Origin: Gammaproteobacteria bacterium
GTDB lineage: Bacteria; Pseudomonadota; Gammaproteobacteria; Arenicellales; Poriferihabitantaceae
Direction: 5' to 3'
Assembly: GCA_020027415.1 (NCBI GenBank)
Contig: JAHRAW010000105.1
Coordinates: forward strand, 1 to 6,594
DNA length: 6,594 bases
Position 1 is the first letter of the stretch. Each line of letters begins with the position of its first letter. The notes below the pieces were generated by a model. That model did no database searches, was not told the origin of the DNA, and saw only the letters and a program-made list of their open reading frames with translations. Of this stretch, positions 1 through 5,860 are shown piece after piece. The position numbers and the translations under genes were made by a program.

Positions 1-223
1 TTAGTTCAACTTGCGACAAGGTGTGAGTGGTCGCGGCTTTATACAACGGAAACTGCACATTCTACTCCACCGAAGGCGCGGTTAATGCGGTGATTTAGTC
101 AGCGGTAACACCTAAACGGGTGGCGTCAGTGGTGATATACGGCAAGGCCGCCGCCAGCCGACCGACCGATTATTTACCATAAAGATATTCCGCCAACCAC
201 AACGCGATTTCCGAGTTGATACT
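1..223 (-). pseudogene. Stop-interrupted protein-like frame, probable pseudogene, runs off the left edge
   Basis: One minus-strand frame reads as plausible protein but is cut by TAA (170-172), TAA (95-97) and TAG (62-64). Open segments include SEIALWLAEYLYGK, then LPYITTDATRLGVTAD, then ITALTAPSVE, then NVQFPLYKAATTHTL, which continues off the left edge. Codon choice (GCG Ala, TTG Leu, ACC Thr) matches the intact genes, and the other five frames of this stretch look non-coding. All three stops could come from Gln codons CAA/CAG by a single C-to-T change. No ATG start is present, and TGA plus TAG (224-229) lie just upstream, so the 5' end is missing or degraded. The helix-like pattern around LGVTAD-ITALTA vaguely recalls short alpha-helical hypothetical proteins of other bacteria, but I cannot name a family. 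The favoured reading is a decaying gene; sequencing error or stop recoding are less likely alternatives. Confidence 0.5.
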
Positions 224-258
224 TCACTAATTTTGCGCAGATTTTTGACCTGGATTTA

Positions 259-267
259 TGCTATAGT
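259..267 (+). promoter_or_regulatory. Extended -10 promoter for the HNH gene
   Basis: TGCTATAGT gives a TGn extension followed by TATAGT, one base from the sigma-70 -10 consensus. At 17 bp spacing the -35 position is poor (AGATTT, 239-244), as expected for extended -10 promoters. Transcription would start near 274, about 20 nt before the ATG at 296. That argues against the longer frame opening at TTG 233, which lies upstream of this start. The element is nearly symmetric: TATAGC can be read on the opposite strand (260-265) with TTGATG 18 bp away (284-289), a weak divergent candidate pointing at the broken frame on the left. Confidence 0.45.
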
Positions 268-295
268 CAATACCAAACAACCGCATCAAATCCCC

Positions 296-883
296 ATGCC
301 GCCGCACACCCAACCAATTTTGAGAACCGACGCCGCCGGCATGCCGTTGGAATGGATTGATTTCAAACGCGCGGTCACGCTGCAGTGTCTTGGACAAGTG
401 ACCTACGCGTACGGCTCCACGTCCATCCGCATTCGCGGCGGCTTCAATCGTCGGCTTGGCAGACAGAGTTATATGGATGTCAATTCCATCATCGCCACGC
501 GCGGCAATCATCAGGCGCTGTTGAAAATGCGCGACACCTATGTTCCGCCGTTGCACAACCTGCCGCTGTTCCAACGCGACGGCAGCCTATGCTTGTATTG
601 CGGCGGACGATTTTCGCATCGCCAGTTGTCGCGCGACCATGTTACGCCGTTCAGTCAGGGCGGCATGGACAGTTGGAATAATGTGGTAACCGCATGCGTG
701 CGGTGCAATAATCACAAAGCCGGACGCACGCCGCAGCAAGCCGGCATGAAATTGTTGGCGGTGCCGTTCACCCCCACCCATGCGGAGTACATTTATTTAC
801 AAGGCAGGAGGATTTTGGCGGACCAGATGGAATTGCTGTGCGCGCATTTTCCGCGTTCCAGCCCGTTGCATCAGCGCATCTAA
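296..883 (+). CDS. HNH endonuclease family protein
   Basis: Predicted 195-residue cytosolic protein of the HNH nuclease superfamily, a metal-dependent DNA-cleaving fold. The C-terminal half holds the domain: CLYC (Cys99, Cys102) and CVRC (Cys134, Cys137) form the probable structural zinc site, the catalytic His lies in RDHVTPFSQGG (His115), Asn lies in WNNVVTAC (128-129), and the last His is in CNNHKAG (His140). The N-terminal ~90 residues, with a WxxxKRAVTL-like motif and an RIRGG segment, resemble the N-terminal part of stand-alone HNH proteins common in gammaproteobacteria and cyanobacteria, which usually have about 180-190 residues. The frame is open back to TTG 233, but ATG 296 fits the family length and the promoter at 259-267. 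No clear Shine-Dalgarno sequence precedes it. No methyltransferase or specificity gene is nearby, so a restriction role is not supported; DNA repair or processing is possible but unproven. Confidence 0.85.
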   Translation: MPPHTQPILRTDAAGMPLEWIDFKRAVTLQCLGQVTYAYGSTSIRIRGGFNRRLGRQSYMDVNSIIATRGNHQALLKMRDTYVPPLHNLPLFQRDGSLCLYCGGRFSHRQLSRDHVTPFSQGGMDSWNNVVTACVRCNNHKAGRTPQQAGMKLLAVPFTPTHAEYIYLQGRRILADQMELLCAHFPRSSPLHQRI

Positions 884-893
884 GCGCATCTAA
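874..893 (+). repeat. Perfect 10-bp tandem duplication across the HNH stop codon
   Basis: GCGCATCTAA occurs twice head to tail (874-883 and 884-893). The first copy encodes the last residues and the TAA stop of the HNH gene; the second lies in the spacer and is out of frame. It looks like a small slippage duplication that left the protein end unchanged. Confidence 0.8.
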
Positions 894-977
894 GCGACAC
901 ATCGCGAGCGACTCGCCGCGAACCGCGCGCCAAGTTTCTTCCTTCCCGTCACCAGTTACGCCTCAGGAACTCCAAGT

Positions 978-1970
978 ATGTCAACATTTCGCGCTTACCG
1001 AATCAATCAGACGGACGGCAAAATCACCGCCGGTTTTGAACAACTAAAACTGGACGCGTTGACCGCCGGCGAGGTGGTCATCAAAGTGCTGTGGTCGGGA
1101 ATCAATTTCAAGGATGCGTTGGCGGCGAGCGGGCGCGGCAAAATTGTGCGGCAGTTTCCGTTAAACGGCGGCATTGATCTGTCCGGCGTGGTGATGCGCT
1201 CTGACGACCGCCGCTACCGCGAAGGCGATGAAGTGGTGGTGTGCAGCGGCGGCTTATCGGAGACCGCGGATGGCGGCTATGCCGAAGTCGCGCGCGTCAA
1301 AGCCGAACATGTCGTGCCGTTGCCGCGCGGGCTCAGCCTGCGCGAAGCCATGATTATCGGCACCGCCGGCTACACCGCCGCGTTGGCGGTTGCGCGCATG
1401 GAGCAAAACGGGCAGACCCAAGAGCACGGGAAAATCATCGTCACCGGCGCCACCGGCGGAGTCGGCAGCGTGGCAATCAACCTGTTGAGTTCCATCGGCT
1501 ATGAAGTGGTCGCGTTCACCGGCAAGAGCGAGCGGCATGATTATCTCCGGCAACTCGGCGCGCAACACTTTATTGATCGGCACCGCGTGGAAATGGGAAG
1601 CCGTCCGCTGGAAAAAGCGGAGTGGGGCGGGGCGGTGGACAACGCCGGCGGCGAAACCTTGGCGTGGTTGACGCGCAGCGTGAAGCCGCGCGGCAATATC
1701 GCCAGCATCGGTTTAGTGGAAAGCCATAAACTGCATACCACGGTGATGCCGTTCATCCTGCGCGGGGTGTCATTGCTCGGCATCAATTGCCTGGAAGTGC
1801 CGTTTGCGCAGCGCGATGAAATCTGGGCGCGCTTGGGCGCCGATTGGAAACCGAGCGAACTCGCCAACATGGTCAGCCGCGAAGTGGCTTTTGAAAAGTT
1901 AGCCGATGAATTTGACGCTTACTTTGACGGTTCGCATTGGGGGCGCACGGTGGTGAAGATACAGCAATAG
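978..1970 (+). CDS. acuI: Acryloyl-CoA reductase, YhdH/AcuI-type zinc-independent MDR oxidoreductase
   Basis: A 330-residue member of the medium-chain dehydrogenase/reductase superfamily, closely similar to E. coli YhdH/AcuI (about 324 residues). That enzyme reduces acryloyl-CoA to propanoyl-CoA with NADPH in the cytosol and removes a toxic electrophile; in marine bacteria it serves 3-hydroxypropionate and DMSP breakdown. Visible family signatures are SGINFKDALAASGRGKI (40-56), GIDLSG (65-70), MIIGTAGYTA (125-134), the NADPH-binding glycine loop GATGGVGS (157-164), SRPLEKAEWGGAVD (208-221), TTVMPFILRG (254-263) and terminal GRTVVKI (322-328). The zinc ligands of classical alcohol dehydrogenases are absent, as expected. 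AGGAA (965-969) sits 8 nt before the ATG and fixes the start. The gene follows the HNH gene by 94 bp with no convincing promoter or terminator between, so read-through from the HNH promoter is possible although the functions are unrelated. No DMSP lyase gene is visible, so general acryloyl-CoA detoxification is the safer assignment. Confidence 0.92.
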   Translation: MSTFRAYRINQTDGKITAGFEQLKLDALTAGEVVIKVLWSGINFKDALAASGRGKIVRQFPLNGGIDLSGVVMRSDDRRYREGDEVVVCSGGLSETADGGYAEVARVKAEHVVPLPRGLSLREAMIIGTAGYTAALAVARMEQNGQTQEHGKIIVTGATGGVGSVAINLLSSIGYEVVAFTGKSERHDYLRQLGAQHFIDRHRVEMGSRPLEKAEWGGAVDNAGGETLAWLTRSVKPRGNIASIGLVESHKLHTTVMPFILRGVSLLGINCLEVPFAQRDEIWARLGADWKPSELANMVSREVAFEKLADEFDAYFDGSHWGRTVVKIQQ

Positions 1971-1990
1971 GATATGTTGACTAAGGGGTT

Positions 1991-2029
1991 GCGCGCCTAA
2001 CGCCTAAGTGATTAAGCGACCAAGCGCGC
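1991..2029. terminator. Nested hairpin between convergent genes, possible bidirectional terminator
   Basis: The 64-bp gap between the acuI stop and the flavoprotein stop can fold into two stacked stems. The outer stem is GCGCGC (1991-1996) with GCGCGC (2024-2029); the inner is CGCCTAA (2001-2007) with TTAAGCG (2012-2018), containing one C-A mismatch and closed by a GTGA loop. Four and five unpaired bases separate the stems. No U-tract follows on either strand, so it is not a classical intrinsic terminator; it may only stabilise 3' ends. Confidence 0.3.
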
Positions 2030-2034
2030 CGACT

Positions 2035-3492
2035 TCACCGCCGCCACCGATGAAATTTTTTCAACGCCTTCAACGCCCACTGCGGCGCGTGTTCGCGTTT
2101 CCAGTTGCCGGCGAGGAATTTGTTGGCTTCCATCCAGGTCGGGTAGGCATGCACGGTCTGCAGAATTTTATTCAACCCCAAGCCATGCCGCATCGCCAGC
2201 GCAAACTCGGCGATCAACTCGCCGGCGTGCGCGCCGATAATTGTGACGCCAAGAATTTTATCTTTGCCGGGCGCGGTCAGCGCTTTCACTGTGCCTTTGG
2301 CATGCCCTTCGGTGAGCGCGCGGTCTAAGTTGGCGAGGTCATAGCGCGTCACTTCATACGCGATCTTGCGCTGTTTTGCATCCAGTTCATTGAGCCCGAC
2401 GCGCGCCACTTCGGGGTCGGTGTAGGTTACCCACGGCAGCACCCGGTAATCTATTTTGAATTTTTTGAACGGGCTAAACAACGCATTGACCGTCGCATAC
2501 CATGCTTGATGCGAGGCGGCGTGCGTGAACTGATAGGGTCCCGCCACATCGCCGCACGCATAGATGGATGGGTAGCCGGCTTGTAGATACGCATTGACTT
2601 CAATGGTGCGCTGTTTGCTGAGCGGAATGTCCAGTTGTTGCAAGCCGTAGTTTTGCAGCCGCGCGGCGCGCCCCACGGCGACTAAAATTTGATCAAACTC
2701 AAACTCAATATACTTGCCGTCGTGTTCGCAGCGCAAAATCTTTTTACCGCCTTCGCACACTACTTTTTCCGCGCGATGCCCGACGCGTAAGTCAACGCCT
2801 TCGGCGGCGAAAGTCGCCGCAATCTCGGCGGCGATTTCCGGGTCTTCACGAATCATAATCTGCGGCAGCATTTCCACCACAGTCACCGCGCTGCCGAAAC
2901 GTGCGAAGCACTGCGCCAGTTCGCAGCCGATGGGTCCGCCGCCCAACACCACCAGACGCGGCGGCAGTTCGCGCAACTCCCAGATATTGTCCGAAGTCAA
3001 AATGTCCACTTGCGCAAGCCCGTCAAGCGGCGGCACAAACGGCGCGCCGCCCGCGGCGACGATGATGCTGCGCGCGCTCAATTGGCGTGATTGTCCGGCT
3101 GAGTCATGCACTGCCACGCAATGCTTTGAGATAATTTCGGCGCGTCCTGGTATCACCTCCACGCCCAGAGAAGTGTAGCGCGCGACCGAATCATGCGGGG
3201 CGATGGTGTTGATGATGGAATGCACGCGCTGCATGATGTCGGCGAAGTTGAAATCCGCCGAAGCGCTTTTGATTCCATACTCAGGCGCGCGCTTAATCTG
3301 GTGCAACAGTTTCGCCGAAGCAATCAACGCTTTGGACGGGACGCAACCGCGGTGCAAGCAGTCGCCGCCCATTTTGTGCTGCTCAATGAGAATTACTTTG
3401 GCGTTAATCGCGGCGCCGATATACGCGCTCACCAAGCCGGCGCTGCCGCCGCCGATGACGATTAGGTTGGCGTCGTATTTTGCAGATCGCAT
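2035..3492 (-). CDS. FAD-dependent pyridine nucleotide-disulfide oxidoreductase, mercuric-reductase-like
   Basis: A 485-residue class I flavoprotein disulfide reductase (dihydrolipoamide dehydrogenase, glutathione reductase and mercuric reductase family). In order: FAD-binding GGGSAG (14-19), the redox disulfide in GGDCLHRGCVPSKAL (Cys45, Cys50), NAD(P)H-binding GGGPIG (184-189), the second FAD motif YACGDVAG (311-318), and a C-terminal dimerisation domain. The dihydrolipoamide dehydrogenase catalytic His (HPTxxE) is replaced by Tyr450 in HAYPTWME, with Glu455 kept. A Tyr at this place matches the metal-site Tyr of mercuric reductase MerA. However, there is no N-terminal heavy-metal domain and no C-terminal Cys pair (the protein ends RWRR), so true Hg(II) reduction is unlikely. 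It lies 84 bp downstream of a TVP38/TMEM64 gene, and fused proteins with TVP38 first and this enzyme second are annotated in other bacteria, suggesting joint function in membrane-linked redox chemistry; the substrate is unknown. GGAA lies 7 nt before the ATG. The gene also has a candidate promoter of its own. Confidence 0.88.
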   Translation of the reverse strand: MRSAKYDANLIVIGGGSAGLVSAYIGAAINAKVILIEQHKMGGDCLHRGCVPSKALIASAKLLHQIKRAPEYGIKSASADFNFADIMQRVHSIINTIAPHDSVARYTSLGVEVIPGRAEIISKHCVAVHDSAGQSRQLSARSIIVAAGGAPFVPPLDGLAQVDILTSDNIWELRELPPRLVVLGGGPIGCELAQCFARFGSAVTVVEMLPQIMIREDPEIAAEIAATFAAEGVDLRVGHRAEKVVCEGGKKILRCEHDGKYIEFEFDQILVAVGRAARLQNYGLQQLDIPLSKQRTIEVNAYLQAGYPSIYACGDVAGPYQFTHAASHQAWYATVNALFSPFKKFKIDYRVLPWVTYTDPEVARVGLNELDAKQRKIAYEVTRYDLANLDRALTEGHAKGTVKALTAPGKDKILGVTIIGAHAGELIAEFALAMRHGLGLNKILQTVHAYPTWMEANKFLAGNWKREHAPQWALKALKKFHRWRR

Positions 3493-3541
3493 GTCGCGGT
3501 TCCAGTGTTATTTTCTATATGTTGCATTCTAACCTTTATAT

Positions 3542-3570
3542 TTTATAGCCGACCACTCAGCGCATTCCAA
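3542..3570 (-). promoter_or_regulatory. Sigma-70 promoter candidate for the flavoprotein gene
   Basis: On the minus strand, TTGGAA (3565-3570) and TATAAA (3542-3547) are separated by exactly 17 bp. Each hexamer has four or five matches to consensus. Transcription would start near 3535, leaving a leader of about 43 nt before the ATG at 3492. The -35 begins only 7 bp past the TVP38 stop, so the flavoprotein may be made from its own transcript as well as by read-through from upstream. Confidence 0.55.
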
Positions 3571-3576
3571 GACCGC

Positions 3577-4257
3577 TTACGAGTTGCCACGGGATACCCA
3601 TTTTTTATACGCAATCGGCAGCAGCGCGAGCAAGCCCAACAAGGTGAACGCCAACAGCACCGGCGCGGAGGCGATTTCACGCAACGAACTGATGGAGCCG
3701 AGTTGTTGTCCGGCAAATGCAAACACAAAACTCCCCGGCAGGATGCCGATGCCGGTGGCGAGTATATAAGTGGTTATTTTCATGCGCGTCAGCCCGGCGA
3801 CTAAATTAATCAAAAAGAACGGAAACAGCGGAATCAGCCGCAGGGTGAGCAGATAGTTAAAGGCGTTGTTGGCGAAGCCGATTTGAATCGGTTCAAGGCG
3901 CGCGCCGAATTTATTTTCAATCCAATCGCGGAGCACATACCGCGCCGCCAAGAAAGCAAGCGTTGCGCCGGCGGTCGCCCCCACGGCGATGAATAATGTG
4001 CCAAACACGCTGCCAAACAGAAAGCCCCCGGCGAGACTCATTAGCGCGCCGCCCGGCAGCGAAAACATGGTTTGCAACACATACAACGCCACAAACGCCG
4101 CCGCCGCGAACGCATAGTGCGCCTGCGTATACGCGCGCAGGTCGGCGCGATTCTGTTGCAAAGATTGCAGGGAAAAATAATTTCCCAAGTCAAAATAAAA
4201 GAAAGCCCCCAACCCAAGCAGGAAAATCGCCAAGAGGATTATTTTTTTTGGGTGCAT
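3577..4257 (-). CDS. TVP38/TMEM64 family inner-membrane protein (SNARE-associated/VTT domain)
   Basis: A 226-residue polytopic inner-membrane protein of the DedA-related TVP38/TMEM64 family. Hydrophobic segments lie at about 5-22 (possible signal anchor), 50-68, 85-108, 134-154, 165-184 and 198-217. The VTT domain core is clear: SLPGGALMSLAGGFLFGS (66-83), the glycine/alanine-rich helix with AARYVLRDWIENKFG (104-118), and RLIPLFPFFLINLVAGLTRM (140-159), a conserved re-entrant arginine/proline region. Relatives are linked to lipid scramblase or transporter-like roles and membrane homeostasis; the substrate here is unknown. ATG 4257 is preferred over the longer TTG 4305 frame because GAGG lies 5 nt upstream and the hydrophobic segment then starts near the N-terminus; the extra 16 residues would be charged and partly encoded by a tandem repeat. 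It is 63 bp downstream of icd with no good terminator between, so co-transcription is likely. It precedes the flavoprotein in the same order as known fused proteins. Confidence 0.88.
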   Translation of the reverse strand: MHPKKIILLAIFLLGLGAFFYFDLGNYFSLQSLQQNRADLRAYTQAHYAFAAAAFVALYVLQTMFSLPGGALMSLAGGFLFGSVFGTLFIAVGATAGATLAFLAARYVLRDWIENKFGARLEPIQIGFANNAFNYLLTLRLIPLFPFFLINLVAGLTRMKITTYILATGIGILPGSFVFAFAGQQLGSISSLREIASAPVLLAFTLLGLLALLPIAYKKWVSRGNS

Positions 4258-4274
4258 GCGCGCCTCGCGTCTGT

Positions 4275-4290
4275 GGTCTCTCGGTCTCTC
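4275..4290. repeat. 8-bp tandem repeat in the icd to TVP38 spacer
   Basis: GGTCTCTC is present twice in direct succession (4275-4282, 4283-4290), read as GAGAGACC on the minus transcript. It lies between the icd stop and the TVP38 start. No function is evident; slippage is the simplest origin. Confidence 0.6.
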
Positions 4291-4320
4291 AAAAGTGTTT
4301 TGCAATTACGCCCACTTTGC

Positions 4321-5577
4321 TCACCGAGGCGAATTGATTTTAGCGATCAACGCATCGGCGAAGCCGCTGGTGGATACTGTGGTGGCGCCGGGCAACAATC
4401 GCGCGAAATCGTAGGTAACGGTTTTTTCCGCCAGCACTTGGATAAAAGCGCGGTTGATTAACTCGGCGGCTTCCCGCCAGCCGATATATTCTAACATCAT
4501 CACCCCGGAAAACAGCAGCGAAGAGGGATTGACTTTGTTTTGATTGGCGTATTTGGGGGCGGTGCCGTGGGTCGCTTCAAACACCGCAATGTGGTCGGCG
4601 ATATTCGCCCCGGGCGCGATGCCCACCCCGCCCACTTCGGCGGCGAGCGCATCGGATAAATAATCGCCGTTTAAGTTGGTGGTCGCGAGCACTTCAAATT
4701 CGGCCGGGCGCAGTTGCAACAACTGAAACATAATATCGGCGATGCGGTCGTTGAGCAGGATTTTACCGGACGGCAGTTTGCCGTCGTGGTGTTCCCACAA
4801 CTCCTCTTCGGTGACGATGACTTCGCGGAACTCTTGGGTGGCGACCTCGTAGCCCCAGTTGCGAAAAGCGCCTTCGGTGAATTTCATAATATTGCCTTTA
4901 TGCACCAGGGTCACCGTGGATTTGCCATGCTCAATCGCGTATTGAATGGCTTTGCGCACCAGCCGTTTGCTGCCGAACGCGCTGATGGGTTTGACCCCCA
5001 GCCCGGCGCCTTCCACAAACTCCGCATGCAATTCTTCGCGCAAGAATTTCGCCAGTTTCTGGTTTTCCTCGCTGCCGCTGCGGTATTCAAGCCCGGCGTA
5101 TACATCCTCGGTGTTCTCGCGAAAAATTACCACATCCACCTCCTCCGGTTTGCGCAACGGCGACGGCACGCCGGCAAAATAACGCACCGGGCGCACGCAG
5201 GCATACAAATCCATTTTTTGCCGCAGGGAAACATTGAGCGAGCGGAACCCGCCGCCAATCGGCGTAGTTAGCGGGCCTTTGATGGACACCAGCAAATCGC
5301 GCAACGCCGCAATCGTTTCTTCGGGAAAATAATCGCCTTGATAAAGCCCGGCGGCTTTTTCGCCCATATAGAGTTCGCACCAGTGCACCTTGCGCCGCGC
5401 GCCATAGGCGGTTGCGACCGCCGCATCCCATACTCGCAACGCCGCTGAGGTGATGTCGGCGCCGATGCCGTCGCCCTCCACAAACCCTAAAATGGGTTGC
5501 TCAGGAACCACCAACCGACCATTTTTCACCGAGATTTTTTCGCCGTTTTGCGGCACCTTAATATGTTGATAACTCAT
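4321..5577 (-). CDS. icd: NADP-dependent isocitrate dehydrogenase
   Basis: A 418-residue homodimeric cytosolic enzyme that converts isocitrate to 2-oxoglutarate and CO2 in the TCA cycle, making NADPH. It aligns along its whole length with E. coli Icd (416 residues). Substrate residues are visible: Ser113, Asn115 and Arg119 in RSLNVSLRQ, Arg129 in CVRPVRY, Arg153 in FRENTED, Lys227 in LVHKGNIMKF, and metal-binding Asp305 and Asp309 in NLNGDYLSD. NADP preference is shown by Lys342-Tyr343 in HGTAPKY, with Tyr389 and Arg393 in TVTYDFARL. Ser113 is the residue phosphorylated by AceK in E. coli, so control at the glyoxylate branch point is possible if aceK exists elsewhere. The frame is open to 5640, but ATG 5577 is chosen because AGGA (within 5585-5590) lies 8 nt upstream and the length and numbering then match E. 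coli. It heads a probable minus-strand cluster with the TVP38 gene. Confidence 0.97.
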   Translation of the reverse strand: MSYQHIKVPQNGEKISVKNGRLVVPEQPILGFVEGDGIGADITSAALRVWDAAVATAYGARRKVHWCELYMGEKAAGLYQGDYFPEETIAALRDLLVSIKGPLTTPIGGGFRSLNVSLRQKMDLYACVRPVRYFAGVPSPLRKPEEVDVVIFRENTEDVYAGLEYRSGSEENQKLAKFLREELHAEFVEGAGLGVKPISAFGSKRLVRKAIQYAIEHGKSTVTLVHKGNIMKFTEGAFRNWGYEVATQEFREVIVTEEELWEHHDGKLPSGKILLNDRIADIMFQLLQLRPAEFEVLATTNLNGDYLSDALAAEVGGVGIAPGANIADHIAVFEATHGTAPKYANQNKVNPSSLLFSGVMMLEYIGWREAAELINRAFIQVLAEKTVTYDFARLLPGATTVSTSGFADALIAKINSPR

Positions 5578-5621
5578 AAGTTGATTCCTGACTAGTTTGA
5601 AACGGGCGGCAAAGTGCGTTA

Positions 5622-5684
5622 CGAATTGCGCGTTGCGCATGCTCCGCTAAGCATGCTCCGAATCGCGCGCTGCGAATGGACCGC
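5622..5684. repeat. Imperfect 37-bp-period tandem repeat upstream of icd
   Basis: The 26 bp at 5622-5647 (beginning CGAATTGCGCGTTGCGCATG) recur at 5659-5684 (beginning CGAATCGCGCGCTGCGAATG), with 21 of 26 bases identical and a period of 37 bp. The array lies between the predicted icd transcription start (near 5716) and its ATG, so it would be in the icd leader RNA. It may be a decayed duplication or paired protein-binding sites. Confidence 0.5.
5637..5660. repeat. Paired GCATGCTCCG sites with hairpin potential
   Basis: GCATGCTCCG occurs exactly twice (5637-5646 and 5651-5660), 4 bp apart. Each copy contains the palindrome GCATGC, so the two can pair as a 6-bp stem with an 8-nt loop. Start-to-start spacing is 14 bp, not a clean helical repeat. 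It is nested in the larger 37-bp-period repeat and lies in the putative icd leader. Confidence 0.5.
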
Positions 5685-5701
5685 GGCAAGGTAGTTCGGC
5701 G

Positions 5702-5730
5702 ATGACACGCCGACGCCAAACCATTATACT
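5702..5730 (+). promoter_or_regulatory. Sigma-70 promoter candidate for the LOG-family gene
   Basis: ATGACA (5702-5707) and TATACT (5725-5730) are 17 bp apart, each hexamer one base from consensus. Transcription would start near 5737, giving a leader of about 124 nt before the ATG at 5861. It overlaps the minus-strand -10 candidate for icd. Confidence 0.5.
5723..5728 (-). promoter_or_regulatory. Consensus -10 element for icd
   Basis: The minus strand reads TATAAT, a perfect -10 hexamer, predicting a start near 5716 and a leader of about 140 nt. The -35 position is poor: GCAACC at 17 bp spacing (5746-5751), with no TTGACA-like alternative, suggesting dependence on an activator or weak basal activity. 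The hexamer overlaps the plus-strand TATACT by four bases, so polymerase at one would block the other. Confidence 0.4.
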
Positions 5731-5860
5731 GCATGTGGCGGCGCGGGTTGCGGGTGGAGTGCGCCTTGGTTGAGTGCGTATTTGAACCTCACCAAAACGC
5801 AACGCGCCCGCCAACCGCACCCCGCCCCACCATCGGGTTCGCCAATCATCGTCTTCGTGC

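Noticed and set aside
233..295. Longer N-terminus for the HNH protein from TTG 233
   Set aside because: The extra 21 residues overlap the promoter candidate, would put the start codon upstream of the predicted transcript, and exceed the usual family length.
227..574. 115-codon minus-strand open frame opposite the HNH gene, in the same frame as the broken gene to the left
   Set aside because: It is antisense to the conserved HNH gene and has no family signature; the shared frame with the pseudogene is probably coincidence, and TAG plus TGA (224-229) separate them.
904..916. GCGAG-CGA-CTCGC hairpin after the HNH gene as a terminator
   Set aside because: Five-bp stem with no following T-run; expected by chance in GC-rich spacers.
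2035..3492. Naming the flavoprotein merA or lpd
   Set aside because: It lacks MerA's heavy-metal domain and terminal Cys pair, and lacks the Lpd catalytic His, so neither symbol is justified.
4258..4305. Longer N-terminus for the TVP38 protein from TTG 4305
   Set aside because: The extension is charged, partly encoded by an 8-bp tandem repeat, and ATG 4257 has its own ribosome binding site.
4292..4318. AAAGTG/CACTTT inverted repeat between icd and TVP38 as a terminator
   Set aside because: A 6-bp AT-rich stem with a 15-nt loop and no U-tract on the minus strand is too weak.
4714..5271. 185-codon plus-strand open frame opposite icd
   Set aside because: It lies wholly antisense to a highly conserved icd and reflects its codon periodicity; no recognisable motif or ribosome binding site.
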